From UBA8752 sp040261275 (GTDB lineage Bacteria > Bacteroidota > Bacteroidia > Flavobacteriales_D > Sanyastnellaceae): a DNA stretch of 25,253 bases. The DNA is taken from assembly GCA_040261275.1 (NCBI GenBank), contig JBDQOI010000033.1, forward strand, positions 1 to 25,253. Reading direction: 5' to 3'. Position 1 is the stretch's first letter; every line of letters starts with the position of its first letter. A program made the position numbers and the translations under genes. The notes beneath the pieces were generated by a model. That model ran no database searches, was not told where the DNA came from, and saw only the letters and a program-made list of their open reading frames with translations. Of the stretch, positions 24,101 to 25,253 are shown piece after piece.

Positions 24101-25253
24101 GTCGTAGTTGTCTGCCGTCGGGTCGGTACAACCGCAGTTGTTGCCACCGTCACCCCCCGAGGTAATCACGGCTGTGAGCTCAGGCTGACCGAGTCCTTCC
24201 GTCGTGAAGGTGAACGCGGCACGTTCCTCATTGGCTCCATTGCCCAAGGGAAATGCTTGAACCGGAAGGGTGCCTGAAACCATGCCCGAAGTCGTGAATT
24301 GCGCCACGAGAACGCGTTGGTCGGCATCCGGAATGCCGTTCAAGTTGGACGACGTCACAAACCAAGCGCCGCCGACGGCATCATCCATGCGCAGCTCCGT
24401 GCCCGCATCAAAGCCGGCAATCCAATTCTGGTTGGGGCTCTGTGCACTTTGAATGTTGCTGTATCCCGGAGGAGGCGTACCGTCCAGGCCAATGGTCACC
24501 CAGCTATCGAAAGCCACATCGGGAAAAGCCGGGAGCAGCAACGCATTGATGCCGGTGCCGAAAGTGCTGCCCAAAGGATCGTGATGGAAGCCTTCAGAAG
24601 CCGTAATCACCAGCTCATGGGTCGAGTTTCCATAGCAGGAACTCAACAGGTCCGTGGGATCGTTGAGCACCACATACAATCGGTAAGTAGACAATCCATC
24701 AAGTGCACCACCCACATGAGTGGTCACCCAATCGACATCGAGGGCATAGCCCATGGTGTCGTCCGTGAAAGTCAGTCGGGTCAGGGTATCCCCTACCACC
24801 CAGGTCGTATCGGAACCACCCGAGCAGGAGCAGTAATCGCAGGTGCCATCGTCCTCCGTAACCGAAGCGTCGTAATTGCAGGCAACAGGGTCACTGCAGC
24901 CGGCCACCTCATCTTCATCGCAGGTGCCATCACCATCGGAATCGTTCAAGCAGTTGCCATCGCAGTCCAGGTAATCCACACCCCACGTCGCCAAGGCATC
25001 CTCACAGCTTCCGTCGTCGGTATCGGCTTGTGCATTGAAGTTGCATGCCGTCGGATCGGTGCAGCCAGTGAATGAGCAGGACCCATCGTCGGTGTTGGCC
25101 TGCGGGTCGTAGTTGGCCGCACCGGCATCGGTGCATCCGGGATACAGACAGCTTCCATCATTGTCATTGGCCGTCGCATCGTAATTCGCCGCATCGGGGT
25201 CCGTACAGCCTGGGTACAGACAGGAACCATTATCAATCTGCGCGTCGGGGTCG
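15092..25253 (-). CDS. Giant Cys/Asp-rich repeat protein, main part (N-terminus beyond right edge)
   Basis: The frame is open from the window edge to a TGA at 15092-15094, giving 3387 codons, so the true start lies outside. The chain is almost all tandem 24-residue units of the form GCTDPxAxNYDxxANxD then DGSC and three residues, with cysteines at positions 2 and 21. At ten places in this part, a unit of the ACNYD type is followed by an extended linker with DCDGxCLNDxDGDGxCDEDE, a thrombospondin-type-3-like calcium motif. Three globular domains (about 24145-24825, 22260-22895 and 18790-19360) interrupt the units. Repeats contain essentially no Lys or Arg. The family is familiar from marine Bacteroidota surface proteins, but I cannot name a Pfam entry or a proven function. 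The reading ends prematurely at a frameshift near 15111, and the rest is encoded down to 13450. Confidence 0.88.
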   Translation of the reverse strand, partial: DPDAQIDNGSCLYPGCTDPDAANYDATANDNDGSCLYPGCTDAGAANYDPQANTDDGSCSFTGCTDPTACNFNAQADTDDGSCEDALATWGVDYLDCDGNCLNDSDGDGTCDEDEVAGCSDPVACNYDASVTEDDGTCDYCSCSGGSDTTWVVGDTLTRLTFTDDTMGYALDVDWVTTHVGGALDGLSTYRLYVVLNDPTDLLSSCYGNSTHELVITASEGFHHDPLGSTFGTGINALLLPAFPDVAFDSWVTIGLDGTPPPGYSNIQSAQSPNQNWIAGFDAGTELRMDDAVGGAWFVTSSNLNGIPDADQRVLVAQFTTSGMVSGTLPVQAFPLGNGANEERAAFTFTTEGLGQPELTAVITSGGDGGNNCGCTDPTADNYDDTADFENGTCEYLGCTNPSALNYDADANVDDGSCIVPGCTNPLADNFNPEANQNDGTCIISGCTYSDAANYDPTANNDDGSCIYYGCIDPAADNFDSTANTDDGSCIYLGCTDPEADNFDPEANQNDGSCDYLGCTVPVASNFDPDANVDDGSCIFPGCTNPDATNYDPTANEDDGSCSLPGCLDPSASNYDAAANTDDGSCTYPGCTDASASNFDPGANLDDGTCLFPGCLDSDAVNYDSGANVDDGSCQYGGCNDPSASNYDAAADVDDGSCLYPGCNDGAASNYDPEANQDDGSCLYPGCTDEAAVNYDVIANDDDGSCLYGGCLDPGACNYDATADVENGSCTYPASIIVDCDGQCLNDADGDGICDENENSGCTDATACNYDPDMTEDDGSCEYCSCAGDGAAGLDVFEYTTDEPGYGLRLDRVQDHVGGSLDGMTTWRLSATVANAADQLSSVYGNETLPLEIASTAPFYQDPLGGTFASGANPLLLPSFPDLAYDSWVTIGIDGTPNAAAGEGAIQSAQSPGQNWVLGFDSGGDIIMNDATGGAWFVTNVYNNGLAGADQTVLLGQFTTSGEMSGVLNYQVFINGDGTTDLRVTASFSTADLAGTEGPACGCTDATADNYDAAAIYDDGSCATAGCTDSAADNFNAAANVDDGSCIFSGCTDAAAFNYDPTANTDDGSCIFFGCTNPDAENYDPAANFDNGSCVINGCTVSGAENYNPDATDNDGSCIFSGCTNPDASNYDPLASIDDGSCVVPGCTDPEATNYNPDATFNNGSCEFLGCTDTEACNFDALALTDDGSCVYPVDLYNSAEYDCDGNCLSDIDGDGICDAFEVPGCTDVMACNYFGATDDDGSCEYLTCAGCPDPEADNYEPGALIPNADLCEYLGCTNSAADNYDADANVDDGSCVFSGCADPEADNYDPQANVDTNCIYLGCVNPAADNYDPTANTNDGSCIFSGCTDPAADNYDPQANADTNCIYLGCTDASASNYDAGANQDDGSCAYLGCTDAGACNFDASANTDDGSCTYPATSSVDCEGNCLQDTDGDGVCNPDEVAGCLVPGACNYNPDATDGGVICDYSSCAGCTDPTADNYDPAATLPSGDCQYLGCTDAAADNFSPGANIDDGSCSYGGCTDPAAYNYDDNASEDDGSCLYAGCVDPSACNYDENADTDDGTCTYPEPEYNCLGYCLQDYDGDGVCDPFEVPGCTAPSACNYNPDATENNGTCEWTSCVGCMDAAADNYSASATTDDGSCEFGGCTDPVAVNYEPQSTFNDGSCLYGGCLDAAACNFTPGANFSDGSCEYSSCAGCMVTIACNYDPEATILNVASCDFETCCGDPAADNYDPAISAFLVDGCVYGGDPPVVEGVGCDLSFACNFGDPVEDCEFESCAGCTEDGACNYDPDATLAITCLYPIDLYDVDYVDCDGLCLNDVNENGLCDAIEPTGCTDPAACNTSMSASFDDGSCEYESCAGCTNASACNYDASATFNDGSCDFASCLGCTDAVACNFDPSVTVEDGTCIYAQPEYDCAGNCLEDTDGDGICDAFDEPVFGCDDGTACNYDPLATDNDGSCDFCSCFITSSNTEGYGLDVEVHAVDGVPGFTTYRVYATTASSDDFVSAVTGLSGTPLKVQTTGTFWQSPIGGVTPSVITDGLLAFIPDLAYDSWVTVGLDQKASAAAGEEDVATVSGVSPSWTVGFEDGGDISITDGTGGGWYILNSAVNGLAGDDQRVLLGQFTTDGDLSGNMRIQVFPNGDVNNDLRYIVSFGAPDCGCTDPNALNPDLDAAYDDGSCQYPGCIDPSADNFDSEADVDDGSCVYSGCTDPSADNYNPQATIFDGSCIFYGCTDPLAGNYDPLANANDGTCDYAGCTSPAASNYNPTATVDDGSCLFEGCTDETAANFEPGANSDDGSCLYPGCTNPAADNYDAGANLDDGSCVISGCTDAAADNYNDGANNEDGSCQYLGCTDASADNFDADANTDDGSCLYGGCTQMGACNYDPAANADDGSCTFPVDLFGADNVDCTGACINDADEDGICDEDEVAGCTDSAACNYDAGATDDDGSCESLSCAGCTNPDADNYDASATLDDGSCVISGCTYTTAANYNPDATVEDGSCTFGGCTNPAAINYSPLADVDNGSCIILGCTDPEAVNFNPEATLDDNTCQVYGCTNPLAVNFASNAVIDDGSCIIAGCMNPLAINYSASATIDNGSCIVLGCTNPAADNYESSANIDDGSCVIGGCTLSFASNYNPAATYDDGSCLIYGCTDPAALNFNFLATIDNGTCLFAGCLDPEADNYNPDATFDTGDCTYLGCTDPGAANYDATANADDGSCLYPGCTDEAASNYDAVANSDDGSCIYLGCTDSSACNYDAGANEDDGSCDFVSCLGCTDETACDFDPEATQDDGSCSYPEDLYGVTWLDCAGECLNDTDGDGVCDEDEIAGCTDEIAVNYNAEATDDDGSCLIEGCIDTEASNFDAGANLDDGSCIYPGCTDSAADNYDAGANSDDGSCLYFGCTDELADNYDAGANSDDGSCLYYGCTDELADNFDAGANSDDGTCIYYGCTDPVADNYDAGANSEDGSCIYYGCTDTAANNYEAAANTDDGTCLYFGCTDEVADNYDAGANFDDGTCEYLGCMDPAASNYDAGANVDDGSCTYPGCTDSFADNYDPDANLEDGSCEYLGCTDPGAINYDDFANVDDGTCLFLGCTDPEADNYDPNANYESGTCEYFGCTDPEAANYDPDANVDNGFCVYTGCTDPTAANYNPQANTNDGSCLYGGCLDPNYLEYDPTADVDDGSCVTLIVEGCTDSNFTEFNPDANVEDGSCATGVILGCTDPNFLEYDPVANTFDGSCNTPVVLGCMDPAYVEFNALANTDDGSCVTLIVLGCTDAGFLEFDAAANTDDGSCVTPVVLGCLETEACNYNPEANTADICEYPTDVYGVDYVDCDGICLNDIDGDGVCDEDEVPGCMDEAAVNFDAAATDEDGSCLYPGCTDPLYRIRP
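16343..16702 (-). repeat. Five nearly identical consecutive 72-bp units
   Basis: Units occupy 16343-16414, 16415-16486, 16487-16558, 16559-16630 and 16631-16702. The first four share the DAGANS core in exact 72-bp register (a shared CGTCG falls at 16381, 16453, 16525 and 16597), and much of their DNA is the same. This indicates recent tandem duplication or gene conversion. Confidence 0.75.
18790..19360 (-). other. YDSWVTIG domain, copy C
   Basis: Landmarks are EGYGLDV, FTTYRVYATT, FVSAVTG, YDSWVTVGLD, SWTVGFEDGG, GGGWYILNS, NGLAGDDQRVLLGQFTTDG and YIVSFG. It is the most divergent of the four copies and lacks the LSSxxGN form. It is flanked by CSC upstream and CGCT downstream like the others. 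Confidence 0.8.
21146..21427 (-). repeat. Higher-order duplication of a 141-bp, two-unit block
   Basis: The blocks 21287-21427 and 21146-21286 each hold one normal 24-residue unit followed by an unusual 23-residue unit that ends DTNCIYL in place of DDGSC. The shared one-residue loss and the exact 141-bp offset show that a two-unit block was duplicated as a whole. Confidence 0.7.
22260..22895 (-). other. YDSWVTIG domain, copy B
   Basis: Landmarks are PGYGLRLDRV, GMTTWRLSA, QLSSVYGNETLPL, AYDSWVTIGIDGTP, QSPGQNWVLGFDSGG, GGAWFVTNVYNNGLAG, TVLLGQFTTSGEMSG and VTASFS. Its closest relatives by eye are copies A and D. Confidence 0.8.
24145..24825 (-). other. YDSWVTIG domain, copy A
   Basis: Landmarks are MGYALDVDWV, LSTYRLYVVL, LLSSCYGN, AFDSWVTIGLDGTP, QSPNQNWIAGFDAG, GGAWFVTSSNLNG, RVLVAQFTTSGMVSG and AAFTFTTEG. 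It is followed by a glycine-rich joint before CGCT. Confidence 0.8.

Larger units (their letters stand above)
13530..25253 (-). repeat. Tandem array of 72-bp (24-residue) coding units, about 108 visible copies
   Basis: By hand count there are about 108 complete units plus one cut by the window edge, in five blocks separated by four globular domains. The commonest length is exactly 72 bp. Variants have 69 bp (DTNC ending), an extra SCA/SCL/SCV tail, or a long DxDGDG linker. A divergent subgroup at about 15030-15780 has EY/EF in place of xNY and VTLIVE-like tails. Most neighbouring units differ at many silent sites, so most of the array is old. Confidence 0.9.

Noticed and set aside
24299..25075. 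Plus-strand open frame of 258 codons
   Set aside because: Antisense to copy A of the globular domain and its flanking repeats; no signal or family resemblance.
13530..25253. Regular repeats that might suggest a CRISPR array or satellite
   Set aside because: Period 72 bp with no constant repeat plus unique spacer alternation, and the frame is coding throughout with conserved protein motifs.
24994..25253. Reading the giant gene as starting at a TTG at 24994
   Set aside because: The same frame continues upstream to the window edge with typical GCTDP and DDGSC units, so the start is outside.

Overview
The window looks like chromosomal DNA of a free-living, probably marine, GC-rich Bacteroidota (Flavobacteriales-like). 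The grounds are three kinds of protein tied to the type IX secretion system (T9SS): a protein with a por-secretion-like C-terminal tail, a protein with a CHU_C (gliding-associated, type B) C-terminus, and a PorP/SprF-family outer-membrane protein. Many lipoproteins and a huge Cys/Asp repeat protein of a kind common in marine Bacteroidota fit this. The taxon is inferred from gene content only.

Layout. 1-786 (-): N-terminal part of a secreted CSLREA-type, glycine-rich protein that runs off the left edge. 899-2569 (+): asnB, a complete glutamine-dependent asparagine synthetase. 2669-3067 (+): small unrecognised protein. 3089-4333 (-): secreted beta-propeller-like protein with a T9SS-like tail. 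4399-13378 (+): seven tightly packed genes, nearly all overlapping by 1-4 bases, which read as one operon. They are a DUF1549-like lipoprotein, a small related lipoprotein, a Tat-exported DUF1501 protein, a lipoprotein with a cytochrome-c-like domain, a small Ig-like lipoprotein, a 1225-residue CUB/CHU_C surface protein and a PorP/SprF protein. 13397-13418: hairpin between convergent genes. 13450-25253 (-): most of a giant repeat protein that enters from the right edge, is broken by one frameshift near 15111, and ends at 13450.

How the genes may work together. The 4399-13378 operon combines what looks like a split version of the DUF1549/cytochrome/DUF1501 set, best known from Planctomycetes, with a T9SS-secreted large surface protein and its likely PorP/SprF partner. 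All products carry export signals, so the whole set should act at the cell envelope or surface. I know of no described function for this combination, and it is my main candidate for an undescribed system.

The giant protein has about 108 visible copies of a 24-residue, two-cysteine acidic unit, 11 DxDGDG-type calcium-binding-like linkers, four copies of an approximately 200-residue globular domain, and two EF-hand/dockerin-like loops at its C-terminus. No rRNA, tRNA, CRISPR array or insertion sequence was seen.
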